From Acinetobacter sp. WCHA55 (GTDB lineage Bacteria > Pseudomonadota > Gammaproteobacteria > Pseudomonadales > Moraxellaceae): a DNA stretch of 64,000 nucleotides. The DNA lies in NCBI RefSeq assembly GCF_002165305.2, contig NZ_CP032286.1, positions 1,116,001-1,180,000 of the forward strand, in the 5' to 3' direction. A program made the position numbers and the translations under genes. Position 1 is the stretch's first letter. The number at the start of each line of letters is the position of its first letter. The notes beneath the pieces were generated by a model, which saw only the letters and a program-made list of their open reading frames with translations, ran no database searches and was not told the origin of the DNA. Shown here piece after piece: positions 17,783 to 27,296 of this stretch.

Positions 17783-18751
17783 ATGAAGCAGAAAGTCGTT
17801 GTTTTTAGTCGAATTGATGCAGAGGTATTACAGCGCCTAGAGCAGCGTTATCACGTGGTGGTCATCAACCCGAAAGCAGGAGATGTAAATACGCAAATCC
17901 GTGAGCAAGTTACGGATGCGGATGCCATGATTGGTGCAGGGCGTTTACTTAATCAAAAAAACCTAGAAACTGCGAAACAGCTCAAAATTATCTCTAGTGT
18001 CAGTGTTGGCTATGACAACTATGATTTGAACTACTTAAACCAAGCAAAAATTTGGCTCAGCCACACCCCACATGTGTTGACTGAAACGACTGCCGATTTG
18101 GCCTTTACTTTGTTGATGAGTGCGGCGCGCCAAGTGCCATATTTAGATCAATGGACCAAAACAGGTCAGTGGTCGCGTACTGTTGGGCAGGCACAATTTG
18201 GTCAGGAAATTTTTGGTCAAACATTAGGTATTATCGGCCTAGGAAATATTGGTGCGGCAATTGCACGACGGGGCTTTCATGGTTTCAATATGAATATTTT
18301 GTATCACGGGCGCCGAGAAAAATTAGAATTGGCACAACCCTTAAATGCACGTTTTTGCGAATTAGATAAGCTGTTGGAGCAATCGGACTTCATTGTCGTG
18401 GCGGTTGATCAAAACGCGCATACGCAGCACTTGATTGGTGCGGAAGCTTTTAAGAAAATGCAATCTCATGCAGTTTTTGTAAATGTTTCTCGTGGTGCTG
18501 TGGTAGATGAACAGGCGCTTATTCAGGCCTTAGAGCAAAAGCAAATTTTTGCAGCAGGGCTGGATGTTTATGAAAAAGAACCGTTGCAAGATTCAGCACT
18601 GTTCCAGCTTCACAATGTGGTGACATTGCCGCATATTGGTTCAGCAACCTCCGTAACACGTAGAAAAATGGCAGAGTTAGCTTACCAAAACTTGGTGAAA
18701 GTGTTGGAAGGCGGTCAACCTCAATATCTGGTGAATCCTGAATTTAGATAA
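17783..18751 (+). CDS. ghrB: D-2-hydroxyacid dehydrogenase, GhrB-like (glyoxylate/hydroxypyruvate reductase)
   Basis: The 322-residue enzyme reduces glyoxylate, hydroxypyruvate or 2-keto sugar acids with NAD(P)H, judged from its similarity to E. coli GhrB (324 aa). The NAD(P)-binding motif GIIGLGNIGAAIARRG lies near residue 150 and is followed by HGRRE, with arginines that usually favour NADPH. The catalytic Arg (VNVSRGAVVDE), Glu (GLDVYEKEP) and His (LPHIGSAT) are all present. The frame is open further upstream inside holD, but the ATG at 17783, directly after the holD stop, gives the family N-terminus. The exact substrate is unproven. Confidence 0.9.
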   Translation: MKQKVVVFSRIDAEVLQRLEQRYHVVVINPKAGDVNTQIREQVTDADAMIGAGRLLNQKNLETAKQLKIISSVSVGYDNYDLNYLNQAKIWLSHTPHVLTETTADLAFTLLMSAARQVPYLDQWTKTGQWSRTVGQAQFGQEIFGQTLGIIGLGNIGAAIARRGFHGFNMNILYHGRREKLELAQPLNARFCELDKLLEQSDFIVVAVDQNAHTQHLIGAEAFKKMQSHAVFVNVSRGAVVDEQALIQALEQKQIFAAGLDVYEKEPLQDSALFQLHNVVTLPHIGSATSVTRRKMAELAYQNLVKVLEGGQPQYLVNPEFR

Positions 18752-18835
18752 AAAATTGATAACACTTCATTGCATTTTCATTCAATTATCAATGTTATAT
18801 TCATTCGATTCCTTTAAATAAAGTCGGGGTGAGGG

Positions 18836-20275
18836 TTGAAGCGTTTTCTGTGTGCGTGCAGTTTAAGTCTTATTTCGACTGTTGGTTTTGCAGAAGGTCA
18901 ATTTCTTACGAATGCTCCACAGTTCAATGTGCCTGAGATTGGTTCAGGTATCGGTTTTATTGATCAATATAATGAGCGTTATATTGGTGAAAAAGTTTAT
19001 CGTGAAGTACAGCGTCAGCTACCTGTTACGCAAAATCCGTGGCTAGAAGATCAACTGATGAATGCTTTTTCAAGCATTTTGAGTCAAACCCAACTTGGTC
19101 AACCGATTGGTCTAGTGGTTATTAATGACCCGCAAATTAATGCCTTTGCAGTTCCGGGTGGTTTGTTTGCATTAAATGCTGGTTTGATTACTAATGCCAA
19201 TAATATGGATGAGGTTGCTGGCGTAATGGCGCATGAAATCGCACACGTCACACAGCGACACTACAGTCGTTCGCAAGAGGCGTTTAAGGGGCAGGGTTTA
19301 CTCGCGCTAGCAGGGATTTTGGTTGGTGCTTTGGTTGCGTCTCAAGCTGATGGTGATGTTGGTTCAGCAGTCATGGTTGGTACGCAAGCCGCACTCATGG
19401 ACAAGCAGCTGTCTTATAGTCGTAACCAAGAGCGTGAAGCTGACCGTATAGGGATGCAATACATGTATAGCGCTGGTTACAATCCACAAAGTATGGCTGA
19501 TTTTTTTGAAGTGATGCACCGTGCAACCAGTCGAGTGAGTTTTTTACCCGACTTTTGGTTCACACACCCACTCACGACTGAGCGAATGAGTGAGGCAAGG
19601 CTCAGAGCGAATCAATTGCCTAAAGTGAAATCTACTTGGCGAGATGAAGATTTTGAGATCTTGAAGCTGTATACCATGGTGATCTCGAATCAGGCGACAG
19701 AACAGCAACTACAGATGTTGGTGAGTCGTAATAGTTATGCAGCACAACTTGCTTTGGCTAGTTTTTACCTTAAACAAGGTGACTATAAGCTTGCTCAACA
19801 AGTGTTAGATCAGGCTAAGTCACATCAGAAATTACATAATCTACAAACCTTGATTCAAGCTGATATTTTGCTTGGACAAAATCGGGTGAATGAAGCTCTT
19901 GCTGTAATCCAATCACCTGCGAGCATCATGCCTGAAAATCGGGCTTTAAATTATAAATTGGCTGAAGTTTATATTCGTCAAAATCGACCTGAGCTTGCGC
20001 AGCCTGTACTCAATCGTTTTTTGAATAATAATCCGCGTGATGTTAATGCGTGGAGACTGATGCAGCAAGCGGCAAGTTTAGATAAAAAGTCGCCAATGCA
20101 TACCATTAATGTTCTGCGCTATCGGGCTGAAGTGCAGTTTTGGTCGGGCTTTGAAGAAGAGGCGATTAAATCTTTGTTGCATGCTCAGCGTTTAGCTAAA
20201 GATAATGAAGCAATGTCTGCAACGATTAAAATGCGTTTAACCCAAATGCAAAAAGATCGACAATTTAGAGCGTAG
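18836..20275 (+). CDS. bepA: Periplasmic M48 metalloprotease with TPR domain, BepA-like
   Basis: The 479-residue protein has a signal peptide ending near residue 19 (TVGFAEG), an active M48 domain with HEIAH at 133-137 and the third zinc ligand in NQEREADRIG near residue 200, then TPR-like helical repeats from about residue 300. This matches BepA (YfgC, 487 aa in E. coli), which aids or degrades stalled outer-membrane proteins such as LptD at the BAM complex. The start is TTG, preceded by a GGGGTGAGGG purine run. An upstream region of 84 bases separates it from ghrB. Confidence 0.9.
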   Translation: MKRFLCACSLSLISTVGFAEGQFLTNAPQFNVPEIGSGIGFIDQYNERYIGEKVYREVQRQLPVTQNPWLEDQLMNAFSSILSQTQLGQPIGLVVINDPQINAFAVPGGLFALNAGLITNANNMDEVAGVMAHEIAHVTQRHYSRSQEAFKGQGLLALAGILVGALVASQADGDVGSAVMVGTQAALMDKQLSYSRNQEREADRIGMQYMYSAGYNPQSMADFFEVMHRATSRVSFLPDFWFTHPLTTERMSEARLRANQLPKVKSTWRDEDFEILKLYTMVISNQATEQQLQMLVSRNSYAAQLALASFYLKQGDYKLAQQVLDQAKSHQKLHNLQTLIQADILLGQNRVNEALAVIQSPASIMPENRALNYKLAEVYIRQNRPELAQPVLNRFLNNNPRDVNAWRLMQQAASLDKKSPMHTINVLRYRAEVQFWSGFEEEAIKSLLHAQRLAKDNEAMSATIKMRLTQMQKDRQFRA

Positions 20276-20389
20276 AGAAGTGGTATTGTAAATAGAGGGA
20301 TAAGCGGAGACAAATCGGAATCTGTTTTAAAGCTGAGAATGAATAGATAAAATAAAAGACGAATAATAATTTTTATAGAGGCTAAAACT

Positions 20390-20419
20390 TTGAACTGCCT
20401 TTTTTTAAGGTCAGTTCAA
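20390..20419 (-). terminator. Possible terminator after yqeY
   Basis: An imperfect hairpin (TTGAACTGCCTT pairing with AAGGTCAGTTCAA, one bulge) lies past the yqeY stop on the minus strand and is followed there by four T. It is weaker than the other terminators in this window. Confidence 0.5.
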
Positions 20420-20444
20420 CGTATTCGATTTAAAGATTTTTAAA

Positions 20445-20891
20445 TTAAGCCAGTTTTGCTTTAATTTTTGCTGAAACTTGAGAAGGATCGGCGCGCCCGG
20501 CTATGAGCGGACGCAGAGAATTCATCACCTTACCCATATCTTTCATGCTAGTAGCTTCTTGCGCTGCAATCGTTTGCGCAATCATGGAATCAAGTTCTTC
20601 CTCAGTCATAGCTTCTGGTAGAAATTGAGATAAAACCTCAAGTTCGGCTTGTTCCTTACTAGCTAAATCTTCTCGACCAGCGCCTTCAAAGGCTTTGATC
20701 GATTCTTTACGTTGTTTAATTTGTTTTTCAATGACCGCAAGAACTTGAGCGTCGTCAAGTTCTTTGCGCTCATCGACTTCGATTTGCTTAATTGCCGCCT
20801 GTAGACTACGAATTACCGTTAACTTATCCATTTCTTTAGCACGCATAGTAGCTTTCAAAACTTCAGTTATTTGGCTTTTTAAAGTAGTCAT
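20445..20891 (-). CDS. GatB/YqeY domain protein
   Basis: The 148-residue protein is a stand-alone YqeY domain, all-helical, with a charged N-terminal half (residues 1-95) and the C-terminal three-helix GatB tail domain (EEELDSMIAQTI to the end). In GatB this tail binds tRNA for amidotransfer; the role of the free protein is not established. It follows rpsU by 33 bases, an arrangement found in many proteobacteria, so the two are probably co-transcribed. Confidence 0.92.
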   Translation of the reverse strand: MTTLKSQITEVLKATMRAKEMDKLTVIRSLQAAIKQIEVDERKELDDAQVLAVIEKQIKQRKESIKAFEGAGREDLASKEQAELEVLSQFLPEAMTEEELDSMIAQTIAAQEATSMKDMGKVMNSLRPLIAGRADPSQVSAKIKAKLA

Positions 20892-20924
20892 TATTTAGTC
20901 CAGGCAGTCAATCACAAATTAATC

Positions 20925-21140
20925 TTAGTAAAGGCGAGTAGTACGTACTGATTCACGCGCCAATTTCTTTTGGTAGCGTTTAACAGCAGCAGCTTTTTTG
21001 CGCTTACGTTCTTGAGTTGGTTTCTCGTAGAATTCGCGCTTACGAACGTCAGCTAAAACACCCGCTTTTTCGCATGAACGCTTGAAACGACGGATAGCTA
21101 CGTCTACTGGTTCGCCTTCTTTCAATTTAACTTGTGGCAT
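20925..21140 (-). CDS. rpsU: 30S ribosomal protein S21
   Basis: The 71-residue product is exactly the usual S21 length and shows the family sequence [21 protein letters not shown], followed by a highly basic helical tail ([16 protein letters not shown]). S21 joins the small subunit late near the 3' end of 16S rRNA and affects initiation. It is divergent from tsaD and upstream of yqeY. Confidence 0.98.
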
Positions 21141-21285
21141 GAAGAATCCTCATTAAGTTATGGATAAGATCTGGGCGATATTGCCCTGATCACAAGTGAA
21201 GGTCAGTATTTTACTCATTTACATCTCATACCACAAGTCTATAATGGTTCACGCAATAGATTTGATACAGGTTATAGGCAGTTTA

Positions 21286-22302
21286 ATGATCGTTTTAGGC
21301 TTAGAAACATCTTGTGATGAAACAGGACTTGCCCTTTATGACAGCGAGTTGGGTTTACGTGGGCAAGTGCTGTACAGCCAAATTAAACTGCATGCAGAGT
21401 ATGGTGGTGTGGTGCCAGAGTTGGCATCGCGAGACCATGTGCGTAAGCTGATTCCATTGATGAATCAACTGCTTGAAGAAAGTGGTGTAAAAAAATCTGA
21501 AATTGAAGCCGTGGCCTATACGCGTGGTCCAGGGCTGATGGGTGCGCTGATGACAGGTGCACTGTTTGGCCGAACTTTGGCTTTTGCTTTAAATAAACCT
21601 GCAATTGGTGTGCATCATATGGAAGGGCATATGTTGGCACCACTTTTATCGGAAACGCCGCCAGAATTTCCATTTGTAGCACTTTTGGTCTCAGGCGGAC
21701 ATTCTCAACTGATGGCTGCTTATGGTATTGGGCAGTATGAATTGTTGGGTGAGTCGATTGATGATGCAGCAGGTGAAGCCTTTGATAAGGTTGCGAAAAT
21801 GATGGGATTACCGTATCCAGGTGGCCCAAATATTTCAAAACTGGCGGAGCAAGGTGATCCGAATGCCTTTGCCTTCCCGCGTCCAATGCTGCATCAAGGT
21901 TTGGAGTTTTCATTTAGTGGTTTAAAAACAGCCGTATCTGTGCAAATGAAAAAATTAGGTGACGAAAACCGTGATGCGGATATTGCAGCGAGTTTCCAAG
22001 AAGCTATCGTGGATACTCTAGTTAAAAAATCTGTGAAAGCGTTGAAGCAAACAGGTTTAAAACGTTTAGTGATCGCTGGTGGTGTCAGCGCCAATAAACG
22101 TTTGCGTGAGCGTTTGGAAGCAGATTTAGCCAAGATTCGTGCTCAGGTCTACTATGCCGAACCTGCACTTTGTACGGACAATGGTGCTATGATTGCTTTT
22201 GCAGGTTATCAGCGCTTAAAAGCTGGGCAGCATGACGGTTTGGCCGTAACGACAACACCTCGCTGGCCAATGACGGAGTTGACCAATCCCAGTGAAGTAT
22301 AA
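21286..22302 (+). CDS. tsaD: tRNA N6-threonylcarbamoyladenosine transferase TsaD
   Basis: TsaD transfers threonylcarbamoyl from TC-AMP to A37 of tRNAs that read ANN codons. The 338-residue ASKHA-fold protein opens with [13 protein letters not shown]. It has the metal-binding HHMEGHM motif near residue 111, the SGGHSQL loop and [14 protein letters not shown] near the C-terminus. The frame is open from 21196, but the ATG at 21286 with an AGG element 5 bases before it gives the standard family start. It is divergent from rpsU, as in many gammaproteobacteria. Confidence 0.98.
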   Translation: MIVLGLETSCDETGLALYDSELGLRGQVLYSQIKLHAEYGGVVPELASRDHVRKLIPLMNQLLEESGVKKSEIEAVAYTRGPGLMGALMTGALFGRTLAFALNKPAIGVHHMEGHMLAPLLSETPPEFPFVALLVSGGHSQLMAAYGIGQYELLGESIDDAAGEAFDKVAKMMGLPYPGGPNISKLAEQGDPNAFAFPRPMLHQGLEFSFSGLKTAVSVQMKKLGDENRDADIAASFQEAIVDTLVKKSVKALKQTGLKRLVIAGGVSANKRLRERLEADLAKIRAQVYYAEPALCTDNGAMIAFAGYQRLKAGQHDGLAVTTTPRWPMTELTNPSEV

Positions 22303-22322
22303 GGCTCTCATTTGATAAGCTT

Positions 22323-22351
22323 AAAGCCCGACTGAATGTTGGGCTTTTTTT
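22323..22351 (+). terminator. Terminator after tsaD
   Basis: A 10-bp stem (AAAGCCCGAC / GTTGGGCTTT, one G-T pair) with a 5-base loop and seven T. Confidence 0.92.
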
Positions 22352-22847
22352 ACATTTAGGTCTTTATTACAGCGCTATCCAAAAAACGCTGCTTAGACTT
22401 TAAGAATATTTTTTAACTCACTTCAATGCAGGTTAGCACTAAGCTTAAAGTATTTACCCATAGGTTTATCCATAGAAATTGGGGATAAGTATGTATGCTG
22501 TGATTTTGATTCATTTCAAAAGATTAAAACTATGAGCATTTCTGAATTTAATTAAAATTTTTATTTTATATGATTTTAAAATGTTGATTAATATAATTAT
22601 TTATATTTTTATTAAGTTTTTATTGCTATGCGAGAATAAAACTCAAAGTCATGAAGGTCAATCACAACATGTAACACTATTTCGCTTTCTGAGTGCAAAA
22701 TTTTTATTAGTATATATAAAAGGCAGATATAGATTTTCTTAAAAATATCTTAGTCGTATAAATCACGAAGCTATGACGGTCTGTCTTAGGAGCTTTCATT
22801 ACCACAATGAAAGTACATAATTAGAAGAATATTTAGAGGTGTTACCC
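22352..22847. other. AT-rich intergenic region before the YcaC-like gene
   Basis: No gene is supported in these roughly 500 bases. The DNA is markedly AT-rich, especially 22540-22620. Two DnaA-box-like 9-mers (TTATCCATA at 22466 and its inverted relative TGGGGATAA at 22480) face each other. An AGAGG ribosome-binding site at 22835-22839 serves the next gene. No promoter could be assigned with confidence. Confidence 0.45.
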
Positions 22848-23516
22848 ATGGCGGCTACTAATGGAATGTTAGATCCAGATGATTCAGTTATTTTATTGAT
22901 AGACCATCAAAGTGGACTTTTTAATACCGTACGCGATGTACCTGTACCCGACTTGCGCAATTATGTGATTGCAATTGCAAAAGTGGCAACTTTATTAAAT
23001 ATACCTGTAATTACCACAGCTTCCGTACCTGATGGCCCCAATGGTCCTTTAATTCCTGAAATTCACCACTTTGCACCACATGCAGTTTATGTACCCCGGA
23101 CTGGACAAATTAATACTTGGGACAATCCCTTATTTGTAGATGAAGTTAAAAAAACGGGCAGGAAAACACTGATTATTGCAGGAACCCTGACCAGTGTATG
23201 TATGGCATTTCCAGCGGTGAGTGCACGCCAAGAGGGTTACAATGTTTATTGTGTAGTGGATGCTTCAGGAAATTGGAACAAGATGGCTACAGATACATCA
23301 ATTGCCCGCGTTACTCAAGCAGGAGCCATTCCAACCGATACATTTGCAATCGTGGCAGAGTTAATGCGTACTTGGAACCGTCCTGAAGGCTCGCGTTTTG
23401 CTGAAATTCTGTCAGATCATGTCTGCCCAGAGTATAAATGTTTGATGGAGAGTTATGCAAAAGCACAACAAATTTCTAGAGATGGGCCAGAAACTCACTT
23501 AGATAAATATCAATAA
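22848..23516 (+). CDS. Isochorismatase-like cysteine hydrolase, YcaC-like
   Basis: The 222-residue protein belongs to the isochorismatase-like hydrolases and is closest in pattern to YcaC. The catalytic Asp is in ILLIDHQSG, the nucleophilic Cys is in [11 protein letters not shown], and [18 protein letters not shown] and VVDASGNWN match YcaC. YcaC is an octameric hydrolase whose substrate is unknown. The reading frame continues upstream to a GTG, but that codon overlaps the AGAGG Shine-Dalgarno; the ATG at 22848 is correctly spaced. It is monocistronic, with a long AT-rich region upstream and a perfect hairpin downstream. Confidence 0.9.
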   Translation: MAATNGMLDPDDSVILLIDHQSGLFNTVRDVPVPDLRNYVIAIAKVATLLNIPVITTASVPDGPNGPLIPEIHHFAPHAVYVPRTGQINTWDNPLFVDEVKKTGRKTLIIAGTLTSVCMAFPAVSARQEGYNVYCVVDASGNWNKMATDTSIARVTQAGAIPTDTFAIVAELMRTWNRPEGSRFAEILSDHVCPEYKCLMESYAKAQQISRDGPETHLDKYQ

Positions 23517-23564
23517 TCAGATCAAAGCTACTTGAACTGATATTCATCCCTCATATTTTCAAAT

Positions 23565-23605
23565 GAAATAACCCAAATTCCGCATTAGAATTTGGGTTAT
23601 TTCTT
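23565..23605. terminator. Bidirectional terminator with a 16-bp stem
   Basis: A perfect 16-bp inverted repeat (arms 23565-23580 and 23588-23603, core AACCCAAATTC) with a 7-base loop lies between the YcaC-like gene and the convergent ATPase gene. The flanking T and A tracts are short. Confidence 0.8.
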
Positions 23606-23680
23606 TGATCAGACTGAACTATTAGATACAAAAATAATTGAAATAGCTCATGCGTTTAAGTGTTTAACAGTATTGTGAAT

Positions 23681-24553
23681 CTAAAGCTGTTTTAATTTTT
23701 GTGAACCGACCCAGTGTTTAGAAAATTGATACGCTGCACGTCCAGAGCGTTGTCCACGCGCCTGACACCAACGAAGTGCTTCGGCTCGCACTGTATCGTC
23801 CATGACGATTTGAGCTTTTGCTAAGTAGTGCTGCACGATATCCAAATATAAATTTTGATCTATTGGATAAAAAGACAGCCATAACCCAAAACGATCGGAG
23901 AGTGAAATTTTTTCTTCAATCGCTTCTTGTGGATGCAGTTCAGTGTACTGCGGTACGTCGACTCGAGTCACAGGCGTGTTTTCATGCATAAACTCAGGCA
24001 GCAAATGACGACGGTTACTGGTGGCATAGATAATAAAATTGCTTGAACCTGACTGCAAAGATCCATCTAGCACACTTTTTAAACTGCGATAGTTTTCATC
24101 TTCGGCGTTAAAAGCCAAGTCATCACAATACACAATAAACTTTTCAGGACGCTCTGCGATCAGCTTTTGAATTTCAGGCAGTTCGGATAAATCATCACGT
24201 TCAATTTCAATCAGTCTTAAGCCTTGCTCTGCATATTCCGTTAATAAAGCACGCACAATAGAGGACTTACCTGTCCCACGAGAACCTGTAAGCAGCACGT
24301 CATTGGCAGGTAAACCATTGAGAAATTGTTCTGTATTTTGCAGCACTTTTTCTTTTTGACGCTCAATGCCTTTTAAATCATTTAATTCAATTCGTTTGAG
24401 TTGGCGAATAGCTTTTAATTCGCCATTTTCCCATTTAAAGGCAATCGCTGAAAAATCAGGTGCTTGTTTAACTTCTGGTAGGCTTTGCTGTAGTTGTTGG
24501 AGTACAGTCGATAGTGCTTCTAAGATATTGTTTGGTAGGTTAATGGTCGCCAT
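23681..24553 (-). CDS. DUF815 family AAA-type ATPase
   Basis: This 290-residue protein has the DUF815 ATPase features. Walker A is LLTGSRGTGKSS near residue 88 and the Walker B-like strand is FIVYCDDLAF near residue 142. A sensor-1-like strand (IIYATSNRRHL) follows, and ERFGLWLSF is seen here as DRFGLWLSF. The C-terminal part contains the small helical lid. The family is widespread in proteobacteria, with no fixed function; AAA-type remodelling is inferred. It is convergent with the YcaC-like gene and divergent from the patatin gene. Confidence 0.9.
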   Translation of the reverse strand: MATINLPNNILEALSTVLQQLQQSLPEVKQAPDFSAIAFKWENGELKAIRQLKRIELNDLKGIERQKEKVLQNTEQFLNGLPANDVLLTGSRGTGKSSIVRALLTEYAEQGLRLIEIERDDLSELPEIQKLIAERPEKFIVYCDDLAFNAEDENYRSLKSVLDGSLQSGSSNFIIYATSNRRHLLPEFMHENTPVTRVDVPQYTELHPQEAIEEKISLSDRFGLWLSFYPIDQNLYLDIVQHYLAKAQIVMDDTVRAEALRWCQARGQRSGRAAYQFSKHWVGSQKLKQL

Positions 24554-24758
24554 GATTAATCAGCTTATAATTACACTTGTCGTCGATCTTAACATTCGAT
24601 CTAGTCGCATCAAACCCTTAAAGTGGTATAGATTTGCCAATTTTAGGGTTGAAATGGCGATGGTAATGCTCACATAATTTGCACATAGCTAGTTAGACTG
24701 GCGGATGAGTGTGTTAGTGAAATTTTAGGAAAATACAAAAAAGTGGGTGAGGATGAGT

Positions 24759-26270
24759 ATGTTGTTTAAAGATTTCACACGGGAAATCAACCCGCACCAA
24801 GCCTATCGAATCAAAAAACTGAAAAACCAATTGGCTCAGGCAGACAACTATACTGAGTGGAAAAGTATTGCGCTTAAAATTGATGAAGAGTCAGGTGCGC
24901 AAGAGTGGAAGTATGACAACTGTTCACCTTATTTTGATGCAGAAGTGATTACGCATCGTTTGGGGTTATTAAAGCGTTATCGTCAACAAAAGCGTACGAC
25001 TGATTTGATGTACTTGCTACGTGAAGGTCTGAGTTATGACATTGCTAATATTGCTCACCCCATGCTGTTTACCGCAACCTATGTCGGTACCAAGAAAATT
25101 ATTGAAGACTATATTGAAGAAGTCAGTCAAGGTTTAGCATTTGTAGCATCTACGGATTGCCAGTGTTTAGATAAGCAGCAAAAAATTGAATTTTTTCAGC
25201 ACTGCCAAAAGGCTTTTGGGCAACCAGCCATGATGTTTTCAGGGGGGGCGACATTAGGATTGTTCCATACAGGTGTGTGCAAGGCTTTGCTTGAGCAAGA
25301 CCTAATGCCAAAAGTACTGTCTGGTTCAAGTGCAGGCGCTATTATGACAGCGATGCTAGGACGAGCAACACCTACAGAAATGCTGAGCATTTTAAATGGT
25401 GAAAACTTTTTCACAGATGCTTTTCAATTTCGTGGTTTCCGTGAAGTCCTAAAGGGCAATGGCGGCTTAGCGGATGTGAAACATCTAAAAAACTTTTTAA
25501 TTGCAAATTTGGGTGACGCTACCTTTGAAGAGGCCTTTAAGCAGTCAGGCTTGTATAACAATGTCGCGGTTGCACCTTATGACGCCTCACAAAATCCGCG
25601 CATTATGAATACCTTTACTTCACCTGACTTATTGGTATGGAGTGCAGTACTCGCGTCTTGTGCAGTGCCGATTCTATTTCCGCCAGTCAAGCTCACCAGT
25701 AAACGACATGATGGCTTATATACCCCCTATATGTCTTCTACGCGTTGGGTTGATGGCAGCGTTCGTAGTGATTTTCCACAAGAAAAAATGGCGCGTTTAT
25801 ACAATTTGAACTATACGATTGCTAGTCAAGTGAATCCGCATGTGGTGCCATTTATGCAGTCGGATGAAGCACGTTTTCGTAAAGATATGCTGAGTTGGCC
25901 TGAACGAATTGTACGCCGACAAGGTAAAGTGATTAGTAAAGGGGTAATGGACTTTGCCCGTGAGCGTGTGGGGATGATTCCACCGATCCGTCGTTTACTG
26001 GATCATGGCTATGGTGTGGTTGATCAGCGTTATTATGGCGATGTGAATATTGTGGGGAAATATGGCCTGCGCCATTATAGTTATATGCTGCAAAATCCAA
26101 GACCACATTTATTTAAACTCTTACAACGTGAAGGAGAACGTGCAACTTGGCCAAAAATTTCAATGATTGAAACACATGCTCGTGTCGGGAAAACCATTCA
26201 ACATTGTTTAGAGGTCTTAACTGCATTAGATACGGCAGAGATGAATGAATCCGAATTCTTGGCAGTTTGA
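24759..26270 (+). CDS. Patatin-like phospholipase with N-terminal DUF3336 domain
   Basis: The 503-residue protein has an N-terminal DUF3336 helical domain (about residues 10-150) like that of eukaryotic TAG lipases and bacterial homologues, then a patatin domain. The oxyanion loop is SGGATLGLF (161-169), the nucleophile elbow GSSAG (189-193) and the Asp of the Ser-Asp dyad is in VDGSVRSD near residue 331, so an active acyl hydrolase is expected. The lipid substrate is unknown. The frame opens at GTG 24747, but GAGG at 24749-24752 is correctly spaced for the ATG at 24759. The next gene overlaps it by 26 bases. Confidence 0.9.
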   Translation: MLFKDFTREINPHQAYRIKKLKNQLAQADNYTEWKSIALKIDEESGAQEWKYDNCSPYFDAEVITHRLGLLKRYRQQKRTTDLMYLLREGLSYDIANIAHPMLFTATYVGTKKIIEDYIEEVSQGLAFVASTDCQCLDKQQKIEFFQHCQKAFGQPAMMFSGGATLGLFHTGVCKALLEQDLMPKVLSGSSAGAIMTAMLGRATPTEMLSILNGENFFTDAFQFRGFREVLKGNGGLADVKHLKNFLIANLGDATFEEAFKQSGLYNNVAVAPYDASQNPRIMNTFTSPDLLVWSAVLASCAVPILFPPVKLTSKRHDGLYTPYMSSTRWVDGSVRSDFPQEKMARLYNLNYTIASQVNPHVVPFMQSDEARFRKDMLSWPERIVRRQGKVISKGVMDFARERVGMIPPIRRLLDHGYGVVDQRYYGDVNIVGKYGLRHYSYMLQNPRPHLFKLLQREGERATWPKISMIETHARVGKTIQHCLEVLTALDTAEMNESEFLAV

Positions 26271-27069
26271 TCGTCAAGAATTGAACACGCTCGAGTTGTC
26301 GCTCCATACTCAGACTCAGCGTTTGGGTTGGGGGCGAAAGCTATATCGCTTTGAAGTTGCAGGGCAGGGGTATTGGTTAAAGTATCAGTCGGTATCAGAG
26401 CATATTGTTCTAATCAACGGATTTGATGCTGAACTTAGTTTTTATCAGCATGTACTTGCGATGCCGCAACTGCCAAGGTTCTTGCCTGAAGTGCAAATCC
26501 TTGAAAATTTTCAGCTTCACTTAGAGCGGGTGAAAGTCGCACTCATCTTAAAAAATGTTCAATCATTACTTATGACAAATTCCCGTCAGTTAAGTCGAGA
26601 TCATGTTATTCATATCATCTTCAAAATGTTGAATGCTGTAGAAGAATTACATCAGATGGGCTGGATTCATGCTGATTTAAAACCTTCGCATTTTTTGTTA
26701 GATGGCTCTACATGTAAGTTAATTGATTTTGAGCAGAGCCAAAGAATTGGTGAAATAAGCTGTCAAAAGACTCTAACAGCGACACCACGCTATATGGCAC
26801 CTGAGTTATTTCATGGTGAAGCAAAGACAGTACAAACCGACCTGTATGCACTCGGGATCATTTTACTTGAGTGGTTGACTGATCAACGTTTGCAGGCAGC
26901 GAGCTACCAAGATTGGGCGTACTTACACTGTCAGTCTTTGAATATAGTGCTTCCTGAACCTTTTTGGTGTTTTAGTCCACTTTTAAAGGGACTTTTAGCT
27001 AAGCAAAAAAGCCAAAGATGGCAAAATGTTATGACCGCAAAACGATGCTTAATGACTGAAATTGAATGA
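26245..27069 (+). CDS. Atypical serine/threonine-protein-kinase-like protein
   Basis: This 274-residue protein looks like one kinase domain. The catalytic loop reads HADLKPSH (142-149): Asp and Lys are kept but the usual metal-binding Asn is His. The DFG motif reads DFE (161-163). The APE motif (185-187), DLYALG (199-204) and a candidate ATP lysine (WLKYQ, residue 46) are present, but no glycine-rich loop is obvious. Activity is uncertain; it may be a reduced kinase or pseudokinase. Its ATG lies 26 bases inside the lipase gene, so the two are translationally linked. No transmembrane or PASTA segments are seen. Confidence 0.8.
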   Translation: MNPNSWQFDRQELNTLELSLHTQTQRLGWGRKLYRFEVAGQGYWLKYQSVSEHIVLINGFDAELSFYQHVLAMPQLPRFLPEVQILENFQLHLERVKVALILKNVQSLLMTNSRQLSRDHVIHIIFKMLNAVEELHQMGWIHADLKPSHFLLDGSTCKLIDFEQSQRIGEISCQKTLTATPRYMAPELFHGEAKTVQTDLYALGIILLEWLTDQRLQAASYQDWAYLHCQSLNIVLPEPFWCFSPLLKGLLAKQKSQRWQNVMTAKRCLMTEIE

Positions 27070-27136
27070 GAAAAAGCCAAGTATAAAGTTTTTGTTTCTT
27101 ATTTAATCAAATGAGTGTGTTTTTCTTAAAAATTGC

Positions 27137-27163
27137 TTGTCATGCGAAAATGATCCCTATAGT
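27137..27163 (+). promoter_or_regulatory. Promoter of the first tRNA triplet
   Basis: TTGTCA (-35) and TATAGT (-10) are separated by 15 bases and lie 14 bases before the first tRNA-Leu. The same elements with the same spacing stand before the second triplet, although the spacer between them differs. Confidence 0.65.
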
Positions 27164-27176
27164 ATACACAGCCATT

Positions 27177-27261
27177 GGGGACGTGGCGAAATTGGTAGAC
27201 GCACTGGATTTAGGTTCCAGCGCCGCAAGGTGTGAGAGTTCGAGTCTCTCCGTCCCCACCA
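27177..27261 (+). tRNA. tRNA-Leu (UAG), copy 1
   Basis: An 85-base class II tRNA with encoded CCA. The acceptor arms GGGGACG / CGTCCCC pair fully, the anticodon loop is TTTAGGT (anticodon TAG, reading CUA/CUG-type codons), and a long variable arm is present. A spacer hairpin (ATAAATCAT / ATGATTTAT, 27261-27288) follows and may guide processing. Confidence 0.97.
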
Positions 27262-27296
27262 TAAATCATTTGAATTAAGATGATTTATAAGGCCAT

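Noticed and set aside
21383..21913. A 176-aa minus-strand open frame
   Set aside because: Antisense to tsaD, whose motifs are complete. It has no ribosome-binding site or family match.
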